DNA from: Palsa-504 sp963834685
GTDB lineage: Bacteria; Actinomycetota; Actinomycetes; Streptosporangiales; Streptosporangiaceae
DNA: 64,000 nt
Reading direction: 5' to 3'
Assembly (NCBI GenBank): GCA_963834685.1
Contig: CAWICW010000009.1
Coordinates: forward strand, 186,001 to 250,000
Position 1 is the first letter of the stretch; every line of letters starts with the position of its first letter. Made by a program: the position numbers and the translations under genes. The notes beneath the pieces are model-generated. The model saw nothing but the letters and a program-made list of their open reading frames with translations. It did not search any database and had not been told where the DNA came from. Positions 1-7,740 of the stretch are shown piece after piece.

Positions 1-723
1 GCCCAGCACGGTCCGCCCGTTGTGGATCTGCCCCTCGAACAGGGTGTCGATCTCCCCCGCGCCCCACCGCCTGCGCTTGGTCGCGGACGGCACCGGCTCG
101 CCCACCGTCGCCATCAGCGTGTGCTGGATCAGCCAGGCGATCTCGCCGGAGGTCGCGTGCCGGGCCGCGAGCGCGCTGGCGTTCAGCGCCCGGCCGAGGC
201 GTTCGGCCGATTCGGTCCACTTGGCGATCTCCGCCCCGCCGATCGCCTCGTCGATGAGCCCCAGCCCCCGCTCACCGCGGCCGTACGCGGCGGCGAACTG
301 GGACAGCACCCCGCCGGACAGCTGCGCGCGCACGCCGCGCTGGCCGAGCCGGACCCCGAGGTAGATCTCCTTGCCCCAGAAGTCCTTGGCCCAGACGTGC
401 TGGTAGGACTGCTCCAGGTAGTCCCGCCAGCCCGGGCCGCCGTCCGACGTCTCATCCAGCCCGGTGGCCCAGGCCTGCGCGGGATAGGACCGGTGCGCGA
501 TCCGCAGGTGCACCTCGGCGTCGGTCATCCGGATCGCGGCCAGTGCGACCGTGATGTTCGTGGCCAGCGCCTCCCGCTCCTCCGGGGTGGTGAACTCGTA
601 GGAGACCGACGGGATCCGGTAGTACGCCCAGGCGTGGTTATCGGTCAGCAGGATGCGGTCATCGAAGTACCTGATGCCCAGCCTGGTCCTGGATCGGGTG
701 GACGCCTTAGTGCGCGTGCTCAC
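1..723 (-). CDS. VirB4/TcpF-like conjugation ATPase, N-terminal part (cut by window edge)
   Basis: This is the amino-terminal 241 codons of a large protein that continues past the left edge. The start is a GTG at 723-721 that overlaps the TGA of the ParA-like gene (GTGA), so translation is probably coupled. The segment contains FDDRILLTDNHAWAYYRIP near the start and later ERLGRALNASALAARHATS, ending in KRRRWGAGEIDTLFEG. I recognise this as the non-catalytic N-terminal region of the VirB4-like ATPases in actinobacterial Tcp-type conjugation clusters. The Walker motifs would lie outside the window. Its place directly after TcpC, TcpE and ParA-like genes supports a role powering DNA or protein transfer at the membrane. 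The family call rests on context more than on a visible motif. Confidence 0.7.
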   Translation of the reverse strand, partial: MSTRTKASTRSRTRLGIRYFDDRILLTDNHAWAYYRIPSVSYEFTTPEEREALATNITVALAAIRMTDAEVHLRIAHRSYPAQAWATGLDETSDGGPGWRDYLEQSYQHVWAKDFWGKEIYLGVRLGQRGVRAQLSGGVLSQFAAAYGRGERGLGLIDEAIGGAEIAKWTESAERLGRALNASALAARHATSGEIAWLIQHTLMATVGEPVPSATKRRRWGAGEIDTLFEGQIHNGRTVLG

Positions 724-1874
724 CAGCCCTCCTTCCCGGCAACGGGGGTTCGTGGGCCGGTGGCCGGAGTGCCCGGCTCCGCGGCTCTGGGGGCCTTCGG
801 GACCAGGCCCGCGACGAGCACGCCGGCCAGCGCGGTGTAGGCCAGCCTGGTCTGCGGGTGCAGGGCGACGGGCGATTCGGCCCTGTTCACTCCCGGCCTG
901 TTCACTCCCGGGGACAGCAGGTCATCCCACGGCACCCGGACGATGGCGCGGCAGCGGCCCCGGGCCACGGACTCGGCCTCGAGCACGTCCTGGGTGCTTC
1001 GCCTGCTCACCCCGTTGACCACGGTCACGGCCCGGGCGGCGAGCTCCTCGTACCCGTGCGCGGTCAGCCACTGCTGGGTGTGGGCCAGCGCGGTGGCCGC
1101 CTCCGGGCTGGCCGGGGTGACCAGCACGAGCTGGTCGGCCAGCGAGAGCACCCGGGTGAGCCCGGACGGCGCCGGGTCGATGATGGTCAGCGGGTAGCGC
1201 TCGGCCAGCAGGCCGGCGAGCCGCTGGTAGTCACCGGCACCGAGAACGCGGGTGTCGTCGCTCGCGATGACGTCGAGGCGGCCCCGGGCCCGGCCCCGGC
1301 CGGACCACGCCCGGGACTGAGCCGCTGCGGCCTCTGGATCGGGTCCCCGGCCCGTGAGCAGGGCGGTCACCGAGGTGACCGGCTCGATGCGCGAGGCGAG
1401 CGAGGCGTCGCCGGGATTGAGATCGAGCGCGGCGACCGGAACCGCGCGGGCGCCGGCCAGGACATGCCCGGTCATCAGGGCGATCACGGACTGCCCTGCG
1501 CCGCTGGTGCAGCCGAGCACGGCGATCCGCCGCGGGCCGGCTAGCGGCAGCCGGGCCCGCTCCCGGTCCAGCGCCGCCTGGTCCCGCTGGCCGGGACCCT
1601 GGCCCTGGCCGCCGGTGACCACCTTGACCCGGCGTCGCCAGCTCGCGTCGCTCAGGCTGCCGGGGCCGCTCAGGGCCCGCTCGACGGAGGGTACCGGCCG
1701 GTCGCCGTCGAGGTCGACGAACAGCGACGCCACCTTGGCCGCTACCGATCGCCCGGGTGAGGCGGGCGCGCGAGACGCCGGGGCCGGATCGGGCGCGGGC
1801 CGGGCCCGGAGCCGCAGACCCGGCTTGGCCGCCGGAGCCGGATCCGGTTCCGGCAGCGGCTCGAGCTCGAGCAT
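720..1874 (-). CDS. ParA/MinD-like ATPase of the conjugation operon (possibly the C-terminal half of a TcpE fusion)
   Basis: The protein is 384 aa from the first Met, with an acidic, proline-rich leader followed by a ParA/MinD-type nucleotide-binding fold from about residue 112. The P-loop reads RIAVLGCTSGAGQSV, so Gln stands where the conserved Walker A Lys is expected. A later DLNPGD and TIIDPAPSGL match the switch and Walker B regions. MinD-like partners are common in Tcp-type conjugation loci, where they are thought to act at the membrane with the VirB4-like ATPase. The Met at 1874 has no convincing ribosome site. The frame stays open upstream through an 18-bp tandem repeat, which suggests that the true N-terminus is the tcpE-like gene, shifted by one base near 2030. 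Confidence 0.7.
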   Translation of the reverse strand: MLELEPLPEPDPAPAAKPGLRLRARPAPDPAPASRAPASPGRSVAAKVASLFVDLDGDRPVPSVERALSGPGSLSDASWRRRVKVVTGGQGQGPGQRDQAALDRERARLPLAGPRRIAVLGCTSGAGQSVIALMTGHVLAGARAVPVAALDLNPGDASLASRIEPVTSVTALLTGRGPDPEAAAAQSRAWSGRGRARGRLDVIASDDTRVLGAGDYQRLAGLLAERYPLTIIDPAPSGLTRVLSLADQLVLVTPASPEAATALAHTQQWLTAHGYEELAARAVTVVNGVSRRSTQDVLEAESVARGRCRAIVRVPWDDLLSPGVNRPGVNRAESPVALHPQTRLAYTALAGVLVAGLVPKAPRAAEPGTPATGPRTPVAGKEGW

Positions 1875-1902
1875 GGCCGAGGGATCCGGAGCTGAGCCGG
1901 GC

Positions 1903-3282
1903 TCAGGAAGCGAGACGGCCGCCGCCTCGAGGACCGGGACAGCCTCGGCTTCGGTCCCGGCCTCGGCTTCGGTCCCGGCCTCGGCTTCGGTCCCGGCCTC
2001 GGCTTCGGTCCCGGCCTCGGCTTCGGTCTTCGGTTTCGGGGAGCGGAACCGGCTCGGGCTCGGGCTCCGGCTCTGTAGCGGCTGCGGCTGCGGCTTCGGG
2101 GACCGGGACCGGCTCTGACGGCGACTCGGGAGCGGCCTCGGCTTCGGGGACCGGGACTGGCTCTAGCTCCGGCGCCGGCTCCGGCTCCGGCTCTATTGGG
2201 GCCTCGGCTTGCGGCTCTCGCTCGGGCTCGGTCTCTGGAAAGGCCTCGTCCTCGGGGAACGGGCCCACTTCGGGGAACGGGCCCACTTCGGGGAATGCTC
2301 CGACCTCGGGGAACGGGCCGGCCTCCGGGAAGGCGGCGATCTGGGGGAAGGTACCTGCGCCGGCTTCCGGCCAGGCAGGCGGGGCGAAGGACACCGGGCC
2401 GGCCTGGCCGAGGTCGCGGGGATCCGGCTCGGGATCGTGCGAGACTTCGAGGGCCGGGGAATCCTGTCTCCGCTCGGACGGCGGAACGGCCCACGAGGGG
2501 CGCCGGATCACACCGGGTCGAGGCTCGCCGATGGGAGCGGACGGCCGCTCATGCGGCTCCGGCCCGCGCTGCCACGCCCGCGGGGCCCGGACCCGCTTCG
2601 CCTCGGGCCGGTCCGTGGCTCGCTGGGGTACCGGGAGCGGTACGACAGGCACCGAGAGCGGTACGGCCGGCGCCGGAGCGGGTGACCGGGCCGGAAGCGG
2701 ACGGGACGCCGGCTGGGGCGGCCGCGACACCACGGGCTCGTCGGCGTGCGTGCCCTGCCGGGCGCCGGCCTGCGACGCGGCAGCCGGTACCACGGCAGCC
2801 GGTGCCACCGCGGGCGATACCGGCAGGGCCGGGTCCCCGGCCCTCTCCAGGGTGCGTTCGGCCGACCTGGCCCGGCCGACGGCCTTGCGCGCCTTCTTGG
2901 GCCGCGCGTGCGGCGGGTGCCGGTGCCACACCCGGACGGACACGTAGACGTCGTCCTTCTCGGCGAACGGGGTCATCCGGCACCAGGTCCGCGGCTCGGA
3001 AAGGTAGCGGATCTGCGAGCTGACCAGTTCCGGCAGTCTCTTGCTCTCAATGACCGGCCGGGTGGTCAGCCAGGTGAGCACGCCCGGGGGCAGCACATAA
3101 AGCCAAACCAAATTGTGATTAAAGGGCAAGCCAATGACAACGAGGAAGAGAATGTACGGAACGGTAATTCCGACAAAAACGGCAATCCAGGTGATGGGCA
3201 GCGGAGCCGGCAGCCGAAAGTCGTAAAGCTTGTAGAGCCTTTTTTCGATCCGCCAGATATTCGTGTAAGTGGGAAGGTCCAC
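1903..3282 (-). CDS. TcpE-family conjugal transfer membrane protein with long acidic/proline-rich tail (frame lost near the end)
   Basis: The first 110 residues carry the TcpE-type signature: MDLPTYTNIWRIEKRLYKLY, then two membrane segments around residues 29-50 and 57-75. A low-complexity region follows, rich in Pro, Glu and Ala and including FPEVGPFPEVG repeats at about 2236-2350. TcpE proteins are inner-membrane parts of Gram-positive conjugation channels. The last 35 residues turn abruptly from PEPEPEPVPLPETE into SRGRDR repeats. In the +1 frame the acidic Glu/Ala pattern (EAGTEA repeats) continues straight into the ParA-like protein. I infer a frameshift near 2030 and a likely TcpE-linker-ATPase fusion. 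The alternative is two separate proteins with a real SRGRDR tail. Confidence 0.75.
   Translation of the reverse strand: MDLPTYTNIWRIEKRLYKLYDFRLPAPLPITWIAVFVGITVPYILFLVVIGLPFNHNLVWLYVLPPGVLTWLTTRPVIESKRLPELVSSQIRYLSEPRTWCRMTPFAEKDDVYVSVRVWHRHPPHARPKKARKAVGRARSAERTLERAGDPALPVSPAVAPAAVVPAAASQAGARQGTHADEPVVSRPPQPASRPLPARSPAPAPAVPLSVPVVPLPVPQRATDRPEAKRVRAPRAWQRGPEPHERPSAPIGEPRPGVIRRPSWAVPPSERRQDSPALEVSHDPEPDPRDLGQAGPVSFAPPAWPEAGAGTFPQIAAFPEAGPFPEVGAFPEVGPFPEVGPFPEDEAFPETEPEREPQAEAPIEPEPEPAPELEPVPVPEAEAAPESPSEPVPVPEAAAAAATEPEPEPEPVPLPETEDRSRGRDRSRGRDRSRGRDRSRGRDRSRGCPGPRGGGRLAS
1943..2032. repeat. 18-bp tandem repeat at the tcpE/ATPase frame junction
   Basis: Four exact copies of CCTCGGCTTCGGTCCCGG (plus strand) run from 1943 to 2014 and are followed by a partial fifth copy to about 2032. 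Being a multiple of three, copy-number change would not alter frame. The shift of frame lies at the right-hand edge (plus coordinates), where the last copy degenerates. On the coding strand the unit reads SRGRDR in the tcpE frame, EAGTEA in the ATPase frame and PRPGPK in the third. Confidence 0.9.
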
Positions 3283-3312
3283 TGGGGAGGCGCTCCTTCG
3301 GTCAGGACGGGA

Positions 3313-3570
3313 TCAGTGGACTCCGAGGGCGTTGGCTATGCCGGTGGCCAGCGTCTGCACGATGCTGGGCGTGTAGAAGACCACGGCGATGGCCACGGCC
3401 AGCACGATGAACTGCACGAACCTGGTGATCTCACGGGTGAAGAGGAAGAAGATCGCCACGATTCCCACGATGCCGAGGAACAGCGGCCCGAACAGTCCCT
3501 GCAGGTAGGTAACCAGGTTCTGGGTGCTCAGGGCCGCCGGGACCATCGCGGCGAACAGGTGAGTAGTCAT
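3313..3570 (-). CDS. Small TcpD-like membrane protein of the conjugation operon
   Basis: An 85-aa protein whose body is two hydrophobic segments, about residues 23-46 (LQGLFGPLFLGIVGIVAIFF) and 51-72 (FVQFIVLAVAIAVVFY), separated by the short charged turn TREITR. A good ribosome site (GGAAGGGA) precedes the ATG. Small two-helix proteins of this kind sit between TcpC and TcpE in actinobacterial transfer loci and are usually annotated as TcpD-like or pilin-like conjugation membrane proteins. Position 31 bp upstream of the tcpE-like gene fits this. The function is inferred from size, topology and neighbours. Confidence 0.75.
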   Translation of the reverse strand: MTTHLFAAMVPAALSTQNLVTYLQGLFGPLFLGIVGIVAIFFLFTREITRFVQFIVLAVAIAVVFYTPSIVQTLATGIANALGVH

Positions 3571-3851
3571 GAGATGTCCCTTCCGGGATCAGCAGGCCAT
3601 CCAGCGAATGTTGCGGCGTTCCCCGGGAACGGGTGCCGGTGAAGCGGACGCACATACCTGAGCTCAGGCTGATGCGGCGCGCCGGGAAGATGGCGCAGGA
3701 ACGGCGGACGGGCGTAGCCTGGCCGGCCTGGCCGGCGGGTTCTGGGGCCGGGCCCGGTGAAGGCGATGGCAGTCCCGGCGGCGACCGGGCAGGCGGCAGC
3801 GGCACGAGGGCAGACGGACATGACGGCGTCAGCCGCCGCTGTCCTGGTCAT
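3567..3851 (-). CDS. Possible small protein bridging the tcpC-like and tcpD-like genes
   Basis: This 94-aa reading frame begins with an ATG overlapping the TGA of the tcpC-like gene (ATGA at 3851-3848). It ends with a TGA overlapping the ATG of the tcpD-like gene (ATGA at 3570-3567). Such double four-base coupling is typical of real operon genes. The product is rich in Arg, Pro and Ala with no recognisable domain, and only the first half has the strong G/C third-position bias of its neighbours. It may be genuine, or a chance frame across a 277-bp gap. Confidence 0.35.
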   Translation of the reverse strand: MTRTAAADAVMSVCPRAAAACPVAAGTAIAFTGPGPRTRRPGRPGYARPPFLRHLPGAPHQPELRYVRPLHRHPFPGNAATFAGWPADPGRDIS

Positions 3852-4873
3852 TTGACTCCCACCGCCTCAGTCGCCGCGCTGATTTCATTTACATACCATT
3901 TGCCGCTTTGAAGGTCGACGACCGACACTCGGTAGGCCATCTCGAGTTTTGTGACGTTGGCTGAAACCTGGCCGGGAAGCTGCCATATGACGATCACAGT
4001 TATCTGCCGGGTAGCGCCGCCCCGCGGTACCTGCAGGCCGGCGATCGAGTCAAAGGCCACCGTGCCGCCCAGCCCGGTCAGCGACACGCCGCGCACTTCG
4101 AAGCGGCTGAGCGCGGCGCCATCACCGCTGGCATAGGCCTGGAAAAAGGCCGGCAGCTCATTCATCAGCTCGTTTCGCGCTACCGGGTCCGAGCCCTGCG
4201 TGGCCGGCGTCGGCGGCGAGATCTGCTGTGGCGCAGGCAGCCAGGCGGGCTCGCCCGCGACCACGACGCCGCCGCCCGAGGCGATCACCGGCACACCGAG
4301 CTCCATGAGCTGGCCGTTGACCGTGGCGAGCAGGGTGACCACGGCGTGCTGGCGATCCTGGACCGCGATCCCGGCGACCTGTTCGGACTGCAGGGTCAGC
4401 TGGCCGGTGCCGTTCCAGCCGAGGTCCGGGTTGGCGGCCGCGACGCTGGGCGGCACGAAGGCCGCGAGCTCCTGCTCACGCTGAGCCTGGGTGGCCGGGC
4501 TGAAGTTCAGGTAGACCTGCCCGAACGCCGTCGCGTAGGCCTCGGCGAGGGTCACCGGGAACTGCCCGGCCGCGGTCCCGGCCGACTCGGTGCCGCCAAC
4601 CCGCGGTGCGCTGGCCTGGTGAAGGACGATGGCCGTGACGCCCCGGTAGGCGATGATCAGCAGGGTCGCCCACAGCAAGGCCCGCAGCGGCCACAGCAGC
4701 CACCGGCCGCCCGTACCGCTCCAGGCCCGTCCGGCCGGGGAGGCGGACCCTCGCAGATCAATCTCGTGGTCCAGCACCGCAGAGCCCGGTCCGGCCGAGC
4801 CGAACAGCGGAATAACGTGAGAGTAATCAGACAAACGCTCTCCGTCACCGAGGTTGGGCCCGCGAAACATCAC
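3848..4873 (-). CDS. TcpC-like conjugal transfer protein
   Basis: The 341-aa protein has a cytosolic leader of about 55 residues, one membrane helix (about residues 58-85, containing RALLWATLLIIAYRG), and then a long extracytoplasmic region. The outer part includes FPVTLAEAYATAFGQVYLNF and ends YRVSVVDLQSGKWYVNEI. This bitopic layout with two NTF2-like lobes matches TcpC/VirB8-like proteins that scaffold conjugation channels in Gram-positive bacteria. It is the first recognisable gene of the operon running leftwards to the VirB4-like gene. The 251 bp upstream to the next gene should hold the promoter, but no convincing -10/-35 pair was identified. Confidence 0.75.
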   Translation of the reverse strand: MMFRGPNLGDGERLSDYSHVIPLFGSAGPGSAVLDHEIDLRGSASPAGRAWSGTGGRWLLWPLRALLWATLLIIAYRGVTAIVLHQASAPRVGGTESAGTAAGQFPVTLAEAYATAFGQVYLNFSPATQAQREQELAAFVPPSVAAANPDLGWNGTGQLTLQSEQVAGIAVQDRQHAVVTLLATVNGQLMELGVPVIASGGGVVVAGEPAWLPAPQQISPPTPATQGSDPVARNELMNELPAFFQAYASGDGAALSRFEVRGVSLTGLGGTVAFDSIAGLQVPRGGATRQITVIVIWQLPGQVSANVTKLEMAYRVSVVDLQSGKWYVNEISAATEAVGVK

Positions 4874-5124
4874 ACCTCCGCACGTTTCCCGCGCCTGCGA
4901 GGGCAGGGCGGCCGTCCCTTCGCGCCGGTCCGCCGTCCATCGTGGTTCATCACGCAGCAGCGAAGGGCCGGTTACAGCCGATCACCGGACATCTGCGTGG
5001 ACAAACGACCAGCACTCTCTGATACGTAACGGACACGCAGAGAGTTCAATCCAGTTCGGACCGGATTGGGACGGACGCACCCGGATCGTCTCCGCGACGG
5101 CGGTGACCTGCCCGGGAGCATGGT

Positions 5125-5499
5125 CTATACCGCCTCGGGCCAGGCGTACACCTGCCGTTCTGCGGATCCGGCCGGGGGGATCAGCCGTGCGGCCGCCGCG
5201 CGGGAGCATCCCACCTCGATCCACCGCGGGATCAGCTTCAAGTCGGCGCCAGCCGCCATGCAGTAGTACGCGGCGGCCCGGGCCTTCAGTTCCTCAGCGG
5301 TGCGCCGGTAGTAGCCGATGAGCAGGCCCGCGACCTCGGCCAGCAAGTCAGCGCGGCTGCCGGCTATCTCCCGCAGTTCCCGGACCGCGGCGGCGGTCTC
5401 CGCCGCGGTCGGCTCTCGCGCGCACGCGTGGCGCCACGCCGCGCCGGTCAGCCGGGGCACCATCAGCTGGTCTCGATCGCCCGCGGACGGCTCGTTCAT
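5125..5499 (-). CDS. Small hypothetical protein, helical
   Basis: A 124-aa protein of mainly helical character. The central part (AETAAAVRELREIAGSRADL, then EVAGLLIGYYRRTAEELKAR) looks like a three-helix bundle, and the end reads LIPRWIEVGCSRAAAARLIPP. Codon bias is typical of the genome. I do not recognise a named family. It stands alone on the minus strand, 251 bp upstream of the conjugation genes, and could be transcribed from the A/T-rich region at 5550-5640. Confidence 0.6.
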   Translation of the reverse strand: MNEPSAGDRDQLMVPRLTGAAWRHACAREPTAAETAAAVRELREIAGSRADLLAEVAGLLIGYYRRTAEELKARAAAYYCMAAGADLKLIPRWIEVGCSRAAAARLIPPAGSAERQVYAWPEAV

Positions 5500-5575
5500 G
5501 GCGCCCGCTCCGGGCCGGGACGGCAGCCCGGCGCCGCTATTCTTTCGTACAGTCGACCGATGAACAAAGTGGTCA

Positions 5576-5611
5576 TTGCACGAGTATCAAACACAAAGAC
5601 GATAATTGCAA
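5576..5611. promoter_or_regulatory. A/T-rich inverted repeat upstream of the small hypothetical gene
   Basis: The stretch 5560-5635 is strikingly A/T-rich for this DNA. It holds an imperfect inverted repeat, TTGCACGAGTATC (5576-5588) and GATAATTGCAA (5601-5611), in which TTGCA pairs with TGCAA and TATC with GATA. It lies 77-112 bp upstream of the minus-strand gene starting at 5499, so it is a candidate promoter/operator. No regulator is implied by the sequence. Confidence 0.35.
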
Positions 5612-5648
5612 GTGATCAGCTAGTTTCACTGCACACCGTTCGTCTCGG

Positions 5649-6074
5649 TCATCTCAGGCGTAACACCGGCACGAAAGCTCCGCTGCCCGCGGGACCGCCG
5701 GACGCCGCGCCGGCGAGCTCCCGCTGCTCCCCTTCGGGGTCGTCGGCGAGCTCCTGGCGTTCGACCTGGACCTCCCGCTCGACCATCTCCTGCTGGGCCC
5801 GGACCGACACCAGCTCGCCGGCCGCCATCGAGAACGCCCCGGCCAGCAGGCCCGCCACCCCGGCCAGCCGGACCGCGGAGGCGTTGGTCGACGCGCCGGC
5901 CACGCCGAGCACCAGCGACAGGTTGGTCAGCAGGCCGTCGCCGGCGCCGAGCACCGTAGCGCGCTGAGTCCCGCCCTGGACGTCGCGGTGGCGGCTGCCG
6001 GGCGTGCTGCCGGTAAGCCAGCGCCCGATCGCCGCGGCATGCCGCGCGGGCGGGGTTTCCTTGGCCATGCCCAT
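5649..6074 (-). pseudogene. Truncated VIT1/CCC1-family transporter
   Basis: The 141-aa frame starts like a vacuolar-iron-transporter family protein: a leader, then GDGLLTNLSLVLGVAGA, a second helix with LAGVAGLLAGAFSMAAGELV, and the conserved cytosolic start VRAQQEMVEREVQVERQEL. Full members have about 230 residues and five helices. Here the protein ends after a Gly/Ala-rich run, losing the last three helices and most of the metal-binding loop. I take it to be a decayed Fe2+/Mn2+ transporter. A short stable product is possible but unlikely to transport. Confidence 0.65.
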
Positions 6075-6128
6075 CGATGAGCCTCGCCTTGGTCGAGGCG
6101 GCCCCAGGCCGGCCGCCGCATAGACAGG

Positions 6129-6345
6129 CTAGAAGACGAGCGATGAATCGGTGCGGACCAGGGTAGCGATTGCCGCTGGCCAGTCGACCTCACTGAGCGC
6201 CGTTCGCCTCAGCCGCCTCGTGCCTAACGTCTCGCCCCGCGTCGTCCGCGAGAGATAACCGGCTCGATGAAGGGCCACGGGGCTGTTGCCCGCGCCGGGC
6301 GGCCCGGTCACGACGATCACGGTCCCGGGCCCCGCCGGAGCGGGT
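6129..6345 (-). pseudogene. Remnant of a P-loop kinase-like gene
   Basis: In this frame the string GTVIVVTGPPGAGNSPVALH is visible. It resembles a Walker A loop GPPGAGKST with Asn replacing the essential Lys and Pro replacing the next Thr. The rest of the frame (to RTDSSLVF) has no recognisable kinase sequence. It lies immediately downstream of ychF and next to the truncated transporter, so this corner looks like a gene graveyard. The start shown by the first Met lies inside ychF and is not credible. Confidence 0.3.
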
Positions 6346-6351
6346 GATCCG

Positions 6352-7443
6352 CTACACGTTAAAGCGGAATTCGACAACGTCTCCGTCTCGCATGATGTAG
6401 TCCTTGCCTTCGATGCGGGCCTTCCCGGCGGCGCGGGCGGCGGGCAGCGAGCCCGCGGCGATCAGGTCGTCGTAGGAGACCACTTCGGCCTTGATGAAGC
6501 CGCGCTGGAAGTCGCTGTGGATGACGCCAGCCGCCTGCGGCGCCGTCGCGCCGGCCTTGATCGTCCAGGCCCGGGCCTCCTTCGGGCCCGCGGTAAGGAA
6601 GGTCTGCAGGCCGAGCGCACGGAACCCGGCCTGGGCCAGCTGGGCCAGGCCAGGCTCACCCAGGCCGGCCTCGGCGAGCAGTTCGGCGGCCTCGTCCTCG
6701 GGCAGCTCGGTCAGGTCGGCTTCGGTCTTGGCGTCGAGGAAGACCGCCTCGGCGGGAGCGACCAGCGCGGACAGGCGCGTGCGCAGGCCGGTGTCGCCGA
6801 GTTCGCCCACGTCGCAGTTGAACACGTAGAGGAAAGGCTTGGCCGTCAGCAGTTGCAACTCACGCAGCGCGGCCAGGTCGATGCCCGCGGCCGCGGCGCC
6901 GGCCCACAGGGTGACCCCGGTGTACAGGAGCTTCTCGGCGGCCGCCGCGGCCTGGGCCACCCGTGCTCGCTCAGCATCCTTGGCGAACTTGGTCTCCTTG
7001 GCCAGCCGGGGCAGGGCCTTCTCCAGTGTCTGCAGGTCGGCCAGGATCAACTCGGTGACCACCGTCTCTATATCGCGCTCGGGCGATACGTCACCGTCCA
7101 CATGGGCGACGTCGGGGTCGGCGAACACGCGTACTACCTGGCAGATCGCATCGCTCTCGCGGATGTGGGCCAGGAACTGGTTGCCGAGCCCCTGGCCCTG
7201 CGAGGCGCCGCGGACCAGGCCGGCGATGTCGGTGAACCGCACCGTGGCCGGCACGATCCGCGCGGAGTCGTACAGCTTGGCCAGCTCGGCCAGGCGCGGG
7301 TCGGGGACGCCGACCACGCCGACGTTCGGCTCGATAGTGGCGAACGCGTAGCTGGACGCGAGGGCCCCGGCCCGGGTCAGCGCGTTGAACAGGGTGGACT
7401 TGCCGACGTTGGGCAGGCCGACGATGCCGATTGACAGGCTCAC
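6352..7443 (-). CDS. ychF: Redox-responsive ATPase/GTPase YchF
   Basis: The 363-aa length and sequence are full-length YchF (Obg-related, prefers ATP). The P-loop GLPNVGKST is at residues 8-16, DIAGLVRGASQGQGLGNQFL follows at about 72, an Asn-containing G4-like FNCDVGEL is near residue 210, and a C-terminal TGS domain ends in KDYIMRDGDVVEFRFNV. The protein binds ribosomes and is linked to stress responses in bacteria. It is a conserved core gene in the same neighbourhood as ispH and xseAB in many actinobacteria. A 297-bp gap separates it from the divergent rmuC. Confidence 0.97.
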   Translation of the reverse strand: MSLSIGIVGLPNVGKSTLFNALTRAGALASSYAFATIEPNVGVVGVPDPRLAELAKLYDSARIVPATVRFTDIAGLVRGASQGQGLGNQFLAHIRESDAICQVVRVFADPDVAHVDGDVSPERDIETVVTELILADLQTLEKALPRLAKETKFAKDAERARVAQAAAAAEKLLYTGVTLWAGAAAAGIDLAALRELQLLTAKPFLYVFNCDVGELGDTGLRTRLSALVAPAEAVFLDAKTEADLTELPEDEAAELLAEAGLGEPGLAQLAQAGFRALGLQTFLTAGPKEARAWTIKAGATAPQAAGVIHSDFQRGFIKAEVVSYDDLIAAGSLPAARAAGKARIEGKDYIMRDGDVVEFRFNV

Positions 7444-7740
7444 CCGCGCGAGTTTAGTGGCCTTGCGGGCCCGCCCGGACGGGCCGGAACTGGGCCTCGT
7501 ACGCAGAGGAGTCGATGCGCGCCTCGACGATCAGCCGAAGATGTGCCGCACGCCCGCGGCCCGGACATAGCGCCGCGGTCGTCCCGGACCGTCGAACGCT
7601 GGGCCATCGCCCCGTTGTCCGCGTACCGGGCCCGAGGCTGGCACCACGGTCCGTTCGGCATGAAAAGGTCTTGACCACGTCGGCGGGGACTGGGCGTGTC
7701 GGCGGGAGTATTTGCGTACAGAGTGCGATCATCGCTGCAT

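Noticed and set aside
1943..2032. Short regular repeats that might suggest a CRISPR-like array
   Set aside because: Units are contiguous without spacers and lie inside a coding region; it is a simple tandem repeat.
7444..7740. Possible short gene between ychF and rmuC
   Set aside because: Minus-strand frames lack ribosome sites and recognisable sequence; only the shared 27-bp motif stands out.
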